From Carettochelys insculpta (taxonomy: Eukaryota > Chordata > Testudines > Carettochelyidae), in the NCBI RefSeq assembly GCF_033958435.1, contig NC_134137.1, positions 64,496,001-64,560,000 of the forward strand: a stretch of DNA of 64,000 bases. Reading direction: 5' to 3'. Positions 36,752 through 48,400 of this stretch are shown here, piece by piece. Position 1 is the stretch's first letter, and each line of letters starts with the position of its first letter. The notes beneath the pieces are model-generated. The model was not told the DNA's origin. It ran no database searches and saw only the letters and a list, made by a program, of their open reading frames with translations. A program made the translations under genes and the position numbers.

Positions 36752-37438
36752 GGCTACACTGCAGCCCTATTTCTCAATAAGATCTTTTGGAACAGCTATT
36801 TCAAAATATCGTATGTTGAAATAACACAACCACGAAGAAAATGCATTTTGAAATAGTACCCAGCTATTTCAAAATAGCATTTCCAGGTCATAGTGCTATT
36901 TTGAAATAGTGCCATTGTAACCCATTGTGGCTTATTTTGAAATAGTGCTATTCTGTGTCTTAATAGCGACTATTTCAAAATAGTATCAAAACAAAAAAGC
37001 AGTCAAGTAGCACTTTAAAGACTAATGAAAGAATTTATTAGGTGAGCTTTCGTGGGACAGACCCACTTCTTCAGACCATAGCCAGACCAGAACAGACTCA
37101 ATATTTAAGGCACAGAGAACCAAAAATAGTTATCAAGGTGGACAAATCAGAAAAAAAATTATCAAGGTGAGCAAATCAGAGAGTATACGGTCAGAAGAGG
37201 GGGAGTCAAGAATTAGATTAAGCCAAGTATGCAAATGAGCCCCTATAATGACTCAAAAAATTCCCATCCCGGTTCAAACCACGTGTTAACGTGTCGACAG
37301 GATGGGAATTTTCTGGGTCATTATAGGGGCTCGTTTGCATACTTGGCTTAATCTAATTCTTGACCCCCCTTCTGCCCCTCTGCTCTCTGATTTGCTCATT
37401 TGCTTATTTTGGAATAACTAGGTAGTGTAGCCGTAGCC
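36752..37438. mobile_element. MITE split by retroelement insertion
   Basis: The termini GGCTACACTGCAGCCCTATT and TAGTGTAGCCGTAGCC, plus repeated CTATTTCAAAATAG words, define the MITE. The middle (about 36984-37415) is foreign: a SINE body followed by a foldback. Flanks TAT and TAA agree at 2 of 3 positions. Confidence 0.7.
36984..37415 (+). repeat. SINE body joined to a foldback
   Basis: 36984-37080 is a plus-strand SINE body (AAGCAGTCAAGTAGCACTTT to CCCACTTCTTCAGACC). Then a unit of about 65 bp at 37207-37273 (AATTAGATTAAGCCAAGTAT) recurs inverted at 37301-37366 (ATACTTGGCTTAATCTAATT), making a hairpin with a loop near 37287. Both parts belong to the same retroelement tail in turtles, as I recall. 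Confidence 0.6.
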
Positions 37439-37560
37439 TAATTGTTATGCTAACAGTAGTCAGCAGTTGTTTCAAGTATCATCAGTATTTTTCAAATATC
37501 CTTGGCTATCTTTTACAAAACAATACAAATATTTGTAATCTGGGCATTCTCATGACGTTA

Positions 37561-37600
37561 TTTTGTTTTGGTTTTGGTTTTGGTTTGTTTTTTTAAAGGT
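37561..37600 (+). repeat. Simple repeat (GGTTTT)n
   Basis: GTTTTGGTTTTGGTTTTGGT is a short hexanucleotide run next to a T run. Confidence 0.8.
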
Positions 37601-37744
37601 CTGGAGTGGTTTTAATGAATTCTCTTTTGATTCTTTCCTAAATTAGGGAAATGCAACTTTGGCACTGTTCTCCAATCCTTTAAGTAGGCCCGTACTGTTT
37701 TCTTCTCTACTTTAGTGCTTACATTGTTTTGTGAATCATATTTT

Positions 37745-37850
37745 TCCATCAGTGCCTCAGGACCAACCAAGATTGGGGCCCCATTGTGTCGAGTAGTGTA
37801 TGAACCCAGAACTATATAGCTCATCTCTGCCACAAAGAGATTACGTTATA
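37745..37850 (-). repeat. L2-like 3' tail, minus strand
   Basis: On the minus strand, ACACAATGGGGCCCCAATCT preceded by TTTGTGGCAGAGATGAGC resembles the vertebrate L2 3'UTR ('cacaatggggccctgatct'). Confidence 0.5.
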
Positions 37851-37854
37851 AGGA

Positions 37855-38535
37855 GACAGGGCAAGAGCAGAGCAGGACAATACTAATGCCATCGTAATAT
37901 GGAATGACCCTTCAGCAGTGCATTGAGTGATACGGTAAATGTCTTTCACGAGCGTAACTGAATCTTTCACCTCTGTGCAGCATTCTCAGTGGTATCAGAA
38001 TAAGGGCACAATCACAGTTAGAAACAAATCCTTCCTTGAGTTGTATGATTGTACTGAGAGGGAGAGGTCTCAACATGCCCCTTTCTCCCACAATGTGCTG
38101 GTAAAACAATAGGGCAACAGTTTCAACCTCGAGCTGAGGAGAGCGCTAAAATGGAGGCCCTGTTATGACATCTGCCAGCATATTGCAGTCAAAGCTAGCT
38201 GGAAGACCCAAGTAGGCCCTTAGTATATAAGCTGCAAGGTGAAACGTTCACTAATTGGTGGTCCAGCCTGCCTCCACCCGCCACAGTAGCAGCAAATGTT
38301 TCCTGCCATGTGTTTGTCCCCAAACATCCTGTGCTATCCTGACCCACACTTCCATGATGCTTTGGGTATTCCTGAATGTCCAGTGTCAGTCCGTTCTTTC
38401 TCTCCACAGAGCAGTGAAGGCAAGTGAGGATGGGATTTAGGTATCAAAAGTATTCACCAGCCTTGACAAGCATCTTGGGTGGAACTTTGGCAAAACGGTT
38501 GCACTTTGGCAGCAAATCAGTCTGGGCTTGCGTCT
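37855..38535. other. No gene seen
   Basis: Nothing recognisable. Confidence 0.4.
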
Positions 38536-38539
38536 ATGG

Positions 38540-38848
38540 CAGCAGCTCTCAAACTGTGGGTTACAACCCCAAGGAGGGTCATGACCCCATTTTTAAGGGT
38601 TGTCTAAGACTCACTAGAGCCCAGGTCGAAGCTGAAGCCAAAGCCTGACTCCCACCACAAATGATGGCAGGGCTCAAGGTACATGTTTTCTGCCTGGGAC
38701 TGAAGCCCTGGGGCTTCTGATTTGGTCCTCCCCCATTGGGGCAATGGTGCCCCGGGGGCCTCAGGCTTCTGTCTCCCTCTCCTGGGGTTGTGTGGTAATT
38801 TTTGTTGTCAGAAGGTGTTTGTGATGCAATGAAGTTTGAGAATCCATG
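38540..38848. mobile_element. hAT/Charlie-like non-autonomous element
   Basis: Left end CAGCAGCTCTCAAACTGTGG with GGTTACAACCCC and right end GAAGTTTGAGAATCCATG form an imperfect terminal inverted repeat typical of hAT-Charlie elements. The flanking octamers are similar but not identical. Confidence 0.6.
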
Positions 38849-38975
38849 ACCATGGGGTCACAAAAGGTCACCTGTTATATACACTTCCAGACGCAAATGG
38901 AAACTGTTGTCAATTATGAAGAATGATGCAGTGTCTTTGTCAGCACTTCTAAGTAAATGTGCTTTGAACTTCTAA

Positions 38976-39344
38976 GGCTACAGTTACACTAGCAAGTTTT
39001 GCTGGCAAAACCCCTGTTTTGTCAACAAAACTCGTGGAGCGTGCGCACACAAAATGGGATTAGTCTACAGTATCTCGACAAAACTCAGTACTTTTGCCGG
39101 GAGTGTTCTGCCTCAAAACCGTGAGGCATGGACACTTTTGGGGGTGGGGCTTCTCTCGACAGACAGGGCTTCCAGAACAACAGGCAGCCTTCTCTACTGT
39201 GCTTCTGGGTGCCTGTTTTGTCGAGGGAGTGGCTGGGTAGTCTGGCTCTCCTGATTGGCTTTTGTGTGTGGCCGCACTCATTTTTGTCAGGAAATCTCTT
39301 CTGACAGTGACTTCCGTCGACAGAGTGCTGTAGTAACCGTAGCC
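38976..39344. mobile_element. 369-bp MITE just upstream of LCP1 first coding exon
   Basis: Ends GGCTACAGTTACACTAGCAA and CTGTAGTAACCGTAGCC, with internal TTTTGTCAACAAAACTCGT and TCTCTCGACAGACAGGGCTT. Same family as 42689-43132 but in opposite orientation. Its right end is 48 bp before the exon start at 39393. Confidence 0.78.
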
Positions 39345-39392
39345 AAAGTCTTAAAAATAAAAGGCACAGACTAATAACTTGTTTTCCTACAG

Positions 39393-39414
39393 ACTTGTCA
39401 TTCAAAGAAGTAAA
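39393..39414 (+). other. LCP1: LCP1 5'UTR part of first coding exon
   Basis: A pyrimidine-rich tract ending in CTACAG at 39386-39392 makes a good splice acceptor. The 22 bases that follow contain no ATG before the start codon. This matches the LCP1 layout in which exon 1 is non-coding. The upstream exon was not located. Confidence 0.75.
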
Positions 39415-39481
39415 ATGGCATCGACAACACACATCTCAGAGGAGGAGATGGCAGACCTAAGAGAGGCTTTCCGCAAAGTTG
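39415..39481 (+). CDS. LCP1: LCP1 coding exon 1 (N-terminal headpiece start)
   Basis: It encodes residues 1-22 plus one base, beginning [15 protein letters not shown], followed by donor GTGAGT. The end of this exon is the first helix of EF-hand 1 (REAFRKV). Human L-plastin begins with Arg3-Gly4-Ser5 as I recall; here positions 3-5 are Ser-Thr-Thr, and the N-terminus is one residue longer. Confidence 0.93.
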
Positions 39482-42400
39482 GTGAGTACAGTTAGCATGT
39501 AAGATACTGCACTAGGTGAAGTTGTATTGTATCTCTGTACTGACCAGCTTCAGTTAAAAGAGCCATGCTTCAATTCTGTTGTTCTGTGACGTGGAAACTG
39601 TATGATAAATACTCTCCATGCAGAACAAGTGTAGCCCTTTTCAAATAAAACTATGTTACCCTGCCACAGCTTTCTGGAAGTACACTATTAGCATTCCTTT
39701 CTGAGTGAAGATAGTAGGAGGTTGCAAGACCAGTTTTATGAAGTAATTTGGAAATTTTTTTTAAAATGAGACATGACACATTTTAAAGCATTTTCTCCAA
39801 AAACATTTATTTGAGGCAAACTACTGAGAAGACAGCACAAGGATTTTTGATATAGCATAATAAATACATTGGTTCATATCTCCTAGGAGAACTGAAACAA
39901 AGGCAAATTGAAAAACAAAACAAAAACAAACAAAAAAATCCCAATGCCTTACATGTCCAGCCTTGATCCTTTTGTACTTGGGTGTTTTTTTAAAATTCAT
40001 ATCCCTTCTCAATTTTTGAGCACCATTATATTATTCTCTGCTTACACTGGTTCATCTTTCTTCCCTGATTCTGATTCCCATTTCTGTCTCTTATAGCTCA
40101 GTTACTCTCTGATTTGATCTGAGTCTTATTTCCAGGTCTGAAGAAGTGGGTCTGTCCCATGAAAGCTCATGATCTAATAAATTATATTGTTCGTCTTTAA
40201 AGTGCTACAGGACTGCTTTTTTGCTTTTTTTTATTCTCTGCCATTAAGCCCTTTCATTGCTACGAAGTCCTGCTCCCATATCTTCTTTTTTCTAGGTTCT
40301 GGTCTCTGAAATATTTTCTGTTTCCACTCTAAGACGGAAATTGAAAGGTCACTCTTCACAATCCCATACTAACCCATATTTCTGTTGCTAAGAAGACTCT
40401 GTGGTTTTGCTGCATACGGCCTGCTTAATTTCCAGCTCAAGTTAGGAAATTACAACATACTGGCTACATCTACACTAGCACACTATGTCGAAGTAGCCTA
40501 TTTCGACGTAAGAACATCGAAATAGGCTACTTCAACGTATATTGTCTACACGTCCTCCGGGGCTGGTTTTGTCCACGGTCAACGTCGAAGTAGTGACGGA
40601 GAACATCGAAAGAAGCCGCCCTGGAAGGAAATGTGGAGCGTCCATGCACACAAGCGCTCCCCGTCGAAATAAGGGGCCAACAAAGCCCCAAGCCGCTCCC
40701 TTAAAGGGCCCCTCCCAGACACACTCAGCCTGCACAGCATGAGATCCACAGAGCTGACAACCGGTTGCAGACCCTGTGAACGCAGCATGAACCCCCAGCT
40801 GTAGCAGCAGCGGCCAGAAGCCCTGGGCTAAGGGCTGCTTCACGCAGTGACCATAGAGCCCCACAGGGGCTGGACAGAGCCATGGAGGACCCCGCTATTT
40901 CGAAGTTGCGGGACGCAGCTCATCTACACACGCCCTACTTAGACATTCAACATCGAAGTAGGGCACTATCCTATCTTCAGATGGGAATAGCGATTTCGAT
41001 GTCTAGCCGCCTAACATCGATTTCAACGTCGAAATAGCACACGACGCGTGTAGACGCAACACGTGCTATTTCGATGATGTGCCAGCTACTTCGAAGTAGC
41101 CGGCTAGTGTAGATGCACCCACTTTGAAATCTCTCTCTGAGCAAATGAAGACTACAAAATGAAATTTGGGACTATATGCCCGCTGAGAGTATAACAGCAT
41201 TTTTTTTTACAAATAAACTGTTAACATTTTCATATGTCACAGATGAAATCTGTCTACTTGACATCTAAATAGTTTCATAATATAACCCCCCTCAATTCCT
41301 CACAAATCACAATGGGCTGTGGCAAGACTGAAATAGAATTTTTCAAAGTCCACAGAGTGCTGCATTTTGACAGTCGATGGCTAAACATTTGCATGTACAG
41401 GACGCCTACCAGTATCCTAAACAAAATGAGAGACAATGAAAGAATGGGACAATATCTGGAATAGTCATATTTCTGTTATTATTTGCCTGCTCCTTTTACT
41501 GTCACGGAAACCACTTAGAGAAATAACCTTGTTTTACTCCCTTTTGCCCATTTGTGTAATTTGTGCATTTGAGAGCACTTTGCAGATAGTCAGTTTTGTG
41601 TATTTTCAGACATGTTCCTAAAGACAGGGTAATCTCTTCCTAACTCACACTCTCATTTTGGCTACGTCTACAGTAGCCAAAAACTTCGAAATGGCCATGC
41701 AAATGGCCATTTCGAAGTTGACTAATGAAGCGCTGAAATACATATTCACCACCTTATGAGCATGCGGGCAGCCGCGGCACTTCGAAATTGATGCAGCTCG
41801 CCACCACGTGGCTTATCCAGACAGGGCTCCTTTTCGAAAGGACCCCACCTACTTCGAAGTCCCCTTATTCCTATGAGCAGATGGGAATAAGGGGACTTCG
41901 AAGTAACCGGGGTCCTTTAGAAAATGAGCCCCGTCTGGACGAGCCGTGTCAATTTCGAAGTGCCGTAGCCACCCGCATGCTAATGAGGCACTGAATATGT
42001 ATTTCAGTGCTTCATTACTAAACTTTGAAATGGCCATTTGCCTGGCCATTTCAAAGTTTTTGGCTAGTGTAGACACGGACTTTGGGTCTTGATGTAGTAG
42101 AATACAGCTAATAACTTTCGGTTTCAAGTTCATTTTATTTATTTTATAAAAACCATTAATTCAGTGTAAATTCAATAAATCCAAACTATAAATACATCTA
42201 CATATTGTGCTGCTACTGTAACATATATCCAATTACATGCAAATTCTTTTATCTTTTTTGTTTAATGGCCATTATAAACTTTCCCTTTGGTTGAAAAAGT
42301 CACTAAAATTATTAAAAATAATTTATTATATTTTTGTTATAAGGTTAAAAATCATTACACTGAAAAAATAACACTTTTGGAATATAGACAGGTTAATCAA

Positions 42401-45400
42401 GCTGCTTTTTTTTTCATTACAGACATTGATGGAAATGGTTTCATAAGCAGCAGTGAATTAACAGAACTGTTCAAAGCAGCCAATCTGCCTCTGCCAGGAT
42501 ATAAAATCAGAGAAATCACTCAGAATTTGATGTCCACAGGAGATCAAAACAACGATGGCAAAATCAGCTTTGATGAATTTATTTCAGTGAGTAAAATTTT
42601 GTTTTGGAGAAATTTGTCTAAAAAGAAGTGCAGGGGAGAAAACAGCCTAACTTTCAAAACAAGAGTTGGTCAGAAATTTTTTGTCAAAGGCTACAGATAC
42701 ACCACAATGCTTTGTTGACAGAAGTCACTGTTGGAAGAGATTTCCTGACAAAACTTCTGTAGACAGAGTGCTGCCACTCATAAAAGCAAATCGGGAGAGC
42801 ACTCTGCTCTGTTGAGAGAGCGGCTGAACTGCCTAGCTTCTCTCTCGACAAAACAGGCAACCGGAAGCTCAGCAGACAGGGCTCCCCATTGTTCTGAATG
42901 CCTGGTCTGTCCAGAGAAGGCCCCCCGCAAAGTGTCCACACAGCTTTTTTGTCAACAGAATCTGTCAACAGCGGCATTATGCCTCATGGCTTTGAGGCAG
43001 AACTCTGCTGGCTAACGTGCTGAGTTTTGTTGACAAACCATTAACAAAACGCGTTTTGTGTGTGGATGTTCCACCCATTTTGTTGACAAAATCAGGGTTT
43101 TGTTGGCAAAACTCGCTAGTGTAACTGCAGCCAAAGTTATTTTTCAGTGGTAACACAGTTTCCACAAACTGAAATTAAAACAGATGTTGAAGTACTGGAA
43201 TTTCCTGCAGGAGGGGAATTCCAGAATTTCACCTTCAGTTGTTGAAAACTCAAACTTCTAAGGACTTGTCTCAAGAATGCAAGACTCTGTAGTTTCCTAG
43301 TACTCTTTAATTTCCTATTAATTAGTTAAAATATATTAAAAATTATAAGCTCTTGGTCTTGCAAAGGCAGCCAAAACTCTTCGTGCAGAATACCCATTCA
43401 AGTAATTATTATTACAGATTATTTGTATTATTTATTATAGTGTTCTGTTATGAAAAAAAAACCCAGAGGAAAACACGGTCTCAGGGAACTCACAACCTAA
43501 AAGCTCCTAGTTTTACTCTAGTTTTAGAGCCTGCCATTTTAAAATTGCTCTCTTTCTTTTGAAAGATATTCCATGGCCTGAAAAGCACAGATGTCGCTAA
43601 AACCTTTAGAAAAGCAATCAATAAAAAGGAAGGGATTTGTGCTATTGGTGGAACTTCAGAACAGTCCAGTGCTGGAACCCAGCATTCTTATTCAGGTATG
43701 TAAAGTTAATTGATGTTGGTAGTGGTGGCTAATAAATGGTCCCCTTGAGATAATTTCAGAACTGGGTCTTTGGGCTTGGGGAATTGCAGTGTCAGTAAGG
43801 ATGACATAGAATAGCAATATTAAGGACAAATTGTATAAAAGGATAAGTAAGAGCAGGATTTTGGCCAAAAAACAGCCTCCTTTATTTCAAATAATTGTTT
43901 GGGTCTCAGATAGAATAGGTTAGCATCAGAAAAGTTACCAAACTGTTTTTAGCAAGACATGAGATTTTCACGTCAAGAGAATTGGTAAAACTTTTAGGCT
44001 GTGTGTTGATAGGTCTGATCTTTTGCTTGCAGAGGAAGAAAAGTATGCCTTTGTGAATTGGATTAACAAAGCCCTAGAGAATGATCCTGATTGCCAGCAT
44101 GTGCTCCCAATGAATCCAGACACTGATGATCTCTTCCAGGCAGTTGGTGATGGCATCGTGCTTTGGTAAATATCATCCATGTTTCCATACAGTTAGGCCC
44201 GGGTCCTGTGAAAACTGACGCACGTGCTCACTTTGAAGTGTGTGAGCACTTGGGTTGGTTTTACAATTAGACATGGATATAATTCCTTGCAGGAGTAGGG
44301 CCCTACTGAGTCTTTCCCCTTTCCTTTACGAGATGGTGAGCTTTTGCAAACTACTGCTTATCTTTGAAAAATAGATACTTTATGTGTTAAAAGAGACTGT
44401 CCCTGTCCATTAAAATCAGGGGAGAAATAATGGATCCAACAGAAGTGAGCCTGAGCAGAGAATGAGTAAAAACTGAATAAGCACCTCAGACTATCGAACC
44501 CAGTGAGTTTTATATACTTATTTGCATATCTGATATTACACAGTATAGGCCAAATCCTGAAGCTCTCACCCAGTCCTTAGTTACGTACAATTCTTATATA
44601 GGATTAGTTGGAGATTTAGATGAAAAAAGACTTTAAGACTTGGCACAAAAGAAAGTTTGCTTAAAATAAGAACAGAATAACAGAATAAGGCTACGTCTAC
44701 ATGTGCCCCAAACTTCGAAATGGCCATGCAAATGGCCATTTCGAAGTTTACTAATGAAGCGCTGAAATGCATATTCAGCGCTTCATTAGCATGCGGGCGG
44801 CAGCCGCGCTTCGAAATTGAAGCTCCTTGCCGCCGCGCGGCGCGTCCAGACGGGGCTCCTTTTCGAAAGGACGCCTCCTACTTCAAAGTCCCCTTATTCC
44901 AATGAGCTCATGGGAATAAGGGGACTTTGAAGTAGGCGGCATCCTTTCGAAAAGGAGCCCCATCTGGACGCGCCGCGCGGCGGCAAGGAACTTCAATTTC
45001 GAAGCGCGGCTGCCGCCCGCATGCTAATGAAGCGCTGAATATGCATTTCAGCGCTTCATTAGTAAACTTCGAAATGGCCATTTGCATGGCCATTTCGAAG
45101 TTTGGGGCACGTGTAGACACGGCCTAAGAGCTTCAGGAGCTGATCCCACCTTTTTAAATTAAATGATACTGAAACATACCAACCTGCCTAGACGTTAAGG
45201 GTTTGAGCAGCCCAAATTTTATTATTGAAGAACTATATGGCTAAATCCAAAGGGAAAATTCCATATCAGGCACGCCCAGTAAATGCACAAATGTGTAGTT
45301 CTTTTTCTTATGTAGTAATTATGTTTGTAATAGTAATAAGAAAAAAGAGAGAGGGCATTTTAGGTATCTCCTATCTAAGGATATGTCTACATGGCAAAGT

Positions 45401-48400
45401 TATTTTGAAATAGCAGCCAGTATTTCAAAATAACTATGCAAGCATCTATTTGAATAGCAGAATAGCAGTTGCCTTATTTTGAAATTGGTAAACCTCATTG
45501 TATGAGGAATAGCACCTATTTTGAAATAGGTATTTTGAGACAGGGGCTGTCTAGACAAGGAATAGAGCCAATTTAGAAATAAACCATAGTGTATCCAATG
45601 GCTCTATTTCGAAATAGGCTCTATGGTGTGTAGATGCTGTATTTTGGAATAGTGCTATTTCTAAATGCATTTTGTATGTAGCTGCACTATTTTGGAATAA
45701 GCAGTTCTGGAATACTTTTTCTGGAGTAGCTTATTCAGTAATAATGTGGCTGTGTAGACATAACTTAAAGGCATGAAACATATTTGTGGTACAAAAATTG
45801 TTGTTCTCATATTTTATTGTGAACTGGAAATTCTGCCGATTTCTGCTATTGTTGAGCAATATTGAGGCTATTTTTGGTACAGACTGGTGCATTTTTGAGT
45901 GAATGTGGTTTTGTGTCAAAAATGTGTGTAAATTTGAGGATTTGTATGCAGTAGAGGCAATGAAAATTAGCTATATTTTCAAATTTTGTGTAAAATCTTT
46001 GGAAGTAGAAGGTGAAAAGCAACATGAAACAGTGAATATTTTAACATGAATTTCCACAAAATGAGCATTTTGATTTTCATCCTGGTTTCTTTTGTTGCCC
46101 TTTTTGGCTGTTATTCAGTACATCTGCCTGCCACCTTCCTCGCCTCCACTGATGTGAGAGAGTGAGCGAGCGCACACGCAAGGGAGGGAGAGAGAGAGAG
46201 GTGGACTTTCTAATGCACTAAATGTGTTCTTGGGTCAATTCAGTCTCTAGCTCTCTGATCAACACATGACACTCTGCGCTGATGAGGTCTCGGCCGGAAT
46301 ATTGTGTCCAGTTCTGGGCACCACATTTCAGGAAAGACGTGGGCAAATAGGGGAATGTCCAAGGAAGAGCAACAAACCTGATTAAAGGCCTTGAAAATAT
46401 GATCTGTGAAGTAAGATTGAAATAATGAGGATTGTTCAGTGTGGAGAAGAGAAGGCTGAGAGGGGTCATAACTGCTTCCAAGTACATAAAAGGTTGTTAC
46501 AAGGAGGATGGAGAAAAGAATTTCTCCTTAATCTCTGCTGATAGGACAAGAAGCAATGGGCTTAAACTGCAGCAAGGATGGTTTAGGTTGGATATTAGGA
46601 AAAAATTCTTAGCTGTCGGGATAGTTAAGTATTGACAGAAATTGTCCAGGGAGGTTGTGGAATCTCCATCCTGGGTGGCCTTTAAAAACAGGTTAGACAA
46701 ACACCTTTCAGAAATGGTCTAGACCAGGGTTTCCCAAACTTTGTATAGCTGGGCCCCTTTTTTTTCAGTATCGCTTTTTGTGGCCCAAAAATATAAACGC
46801 ATATAAAAAAATGAAAAATAAATACATTTTCACTGTTGATTATTTATTCACAATCATATTATTACATAGTGATAATTTGCATACAGTAAACCCTCATTTT
46901 ATTTGGCGTCACATTGCACAAAACTCACATCAACACAAGTTTTGCACAATGTGAAGCTGCTGGGCTGTTAGCCTGCCTAGCTTCCCACAGCCACAGGGAG
47001 CCAGGTGGGCTAAGAGCCTCTTCCCCACCCTTCCCAGAGTGGCACTAGATACCACTCTGGGAAGGTAGAAAGAAGGCTTATAGCTCGCCTAGCTGCCTGC
47101 TGCTGCAGGCAGCCAGGTGGGTTAAAACCCCCTTCCCAGAGAGGTGCAGCCAAACCCCCCCACCAACTCAACCCCCCCCAAATCCTCTGCCCCCGTGGCT
47201 CCAGCTCACCCCCCTGCATGCCCCAGCTGGGGACTCCAGCTGCACCACTGGGGCTCCCCTCCAACCCCCATGCCCCAACCCCCCTACCTGGCCCCAGCTC
47301 AAACCGCCCCATACCCCAGTTCAACCCCTCCCCTGCCTGGCTCAACCCTCCCCTCCCCCCGGTGGCCCCAGCTCACTCCCCCACATGCGGGGCTCCAGCT
47401 CTCTGCCGGGGGTGCTCCCGGCCCTGGAGCCCCAGGGAAGTGGCTGCTGCAAGCGCTTTGTGCCTGGTGCCCCAGGGAAGCAGCAGCAGCAGGCACTCAC
47501 CACCCATAGCCCCAGGGAAGTGGCGGCTGTGGGTGCCCCCTGCCCCTTCCAGGGCCCCAACCCACCCCCAACTTATGCGAAATTTAGGGTACTCAAGGCT
47601 TGTGTGGAACGCAAGCCTCGCATGCATTGAGGGACTACTGTGTTTTCTAAGGACCGGTATGTTTTTTCCAAGGACCAGTACTGGGCTGTGGACCACTCTT
47701 TGGGAAATGTTGGTCTAGATAATACTTAGTCCTGCAATAAATGCAGGGGAAAGGACTAGGTGACCTATTCAGGCCCCTTACACTCTTACAGTTCTATGAT
47801 TTTTATGATGAAGGCTCAAAATGACTTGGTCGTAAGCATAGTGGTGTTTTTCTCACCTATGTTCATTCTTTAATTTTCAGTAAAATGATCAACTTTTCAG
47901 TGCCAGATACAATTGATGAAAGAACAATCAACAAAAAGAAGCTCACCCCATTCACTATACAGGTACTGAAATATTAAGTAAATAATAAATGCTGAGTCAC
48001 CGTAATATAATTAATTAGGTGTAATGCTATAAATTTCATGGCCCTGCACAACACAGTCAGACACAGTTTGTGGAAAAGAAGGCTAGTTAGGCTGTAATCC
48101 TGCAAAGATTTACTGCCATGCTTAATTTTAAAATTGAGAAAGATCCCATTGACATTCATGGACTAGTCATGTGCTTATAATTAAACAAGGGTATGTCTAC
48201 ACAGCAAAGTTATTTTGAAATAACTAGCCTAGTGTCAACACAATGCAACTGCTATTTTTAAATAATTTCAAAATAGTGGTTGGCTTATTCTGAAATCAGT
48301 AAACCTCAGCTGATAGGGAATAAGGGGATTTCAATGTTTGCAGGGTCCTTTCAAAAAGGACCCCCGTGTTGACTAGCTGCGCGTGAGCGAAATGCGGCAC

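Larger units (their letters stand above)
39482..42422 (+). other. LCP1: LCP1 intron after coding exon 1
   Basis: This 2.9-kb intron carries a minus-strand SINE (40137-40231), the 659-bp element at 40462-41120 and a MITE at 41660-42080. Nothing else was recognised. Confidence 0.85.

Noticed and set aside
1..39392. A neighbouring gene such as LRRC63 or RUBCNL
   Set aside because: I looked for leucine-rich repeats or other recognisable exons on both strands and found none.
42287..42718. A 143-codon frame
   Set aside because: Only 42423-42586 is LCP1 exon sequence; the flanks are intron in frame by chance.
44720..45120. Two near-identical open frames on opposite strands (about 61 and 70 codons)
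   Set aside because: They are the two arms of the palindromic MITE read outward and inward. Similar frames occur at other copies; there is no protein.
47144..47718. Proline-rich frames up to 166 codons
   Set aside because: They sit inside the C-rich middle of the Tigger-like element, and both strands are open.
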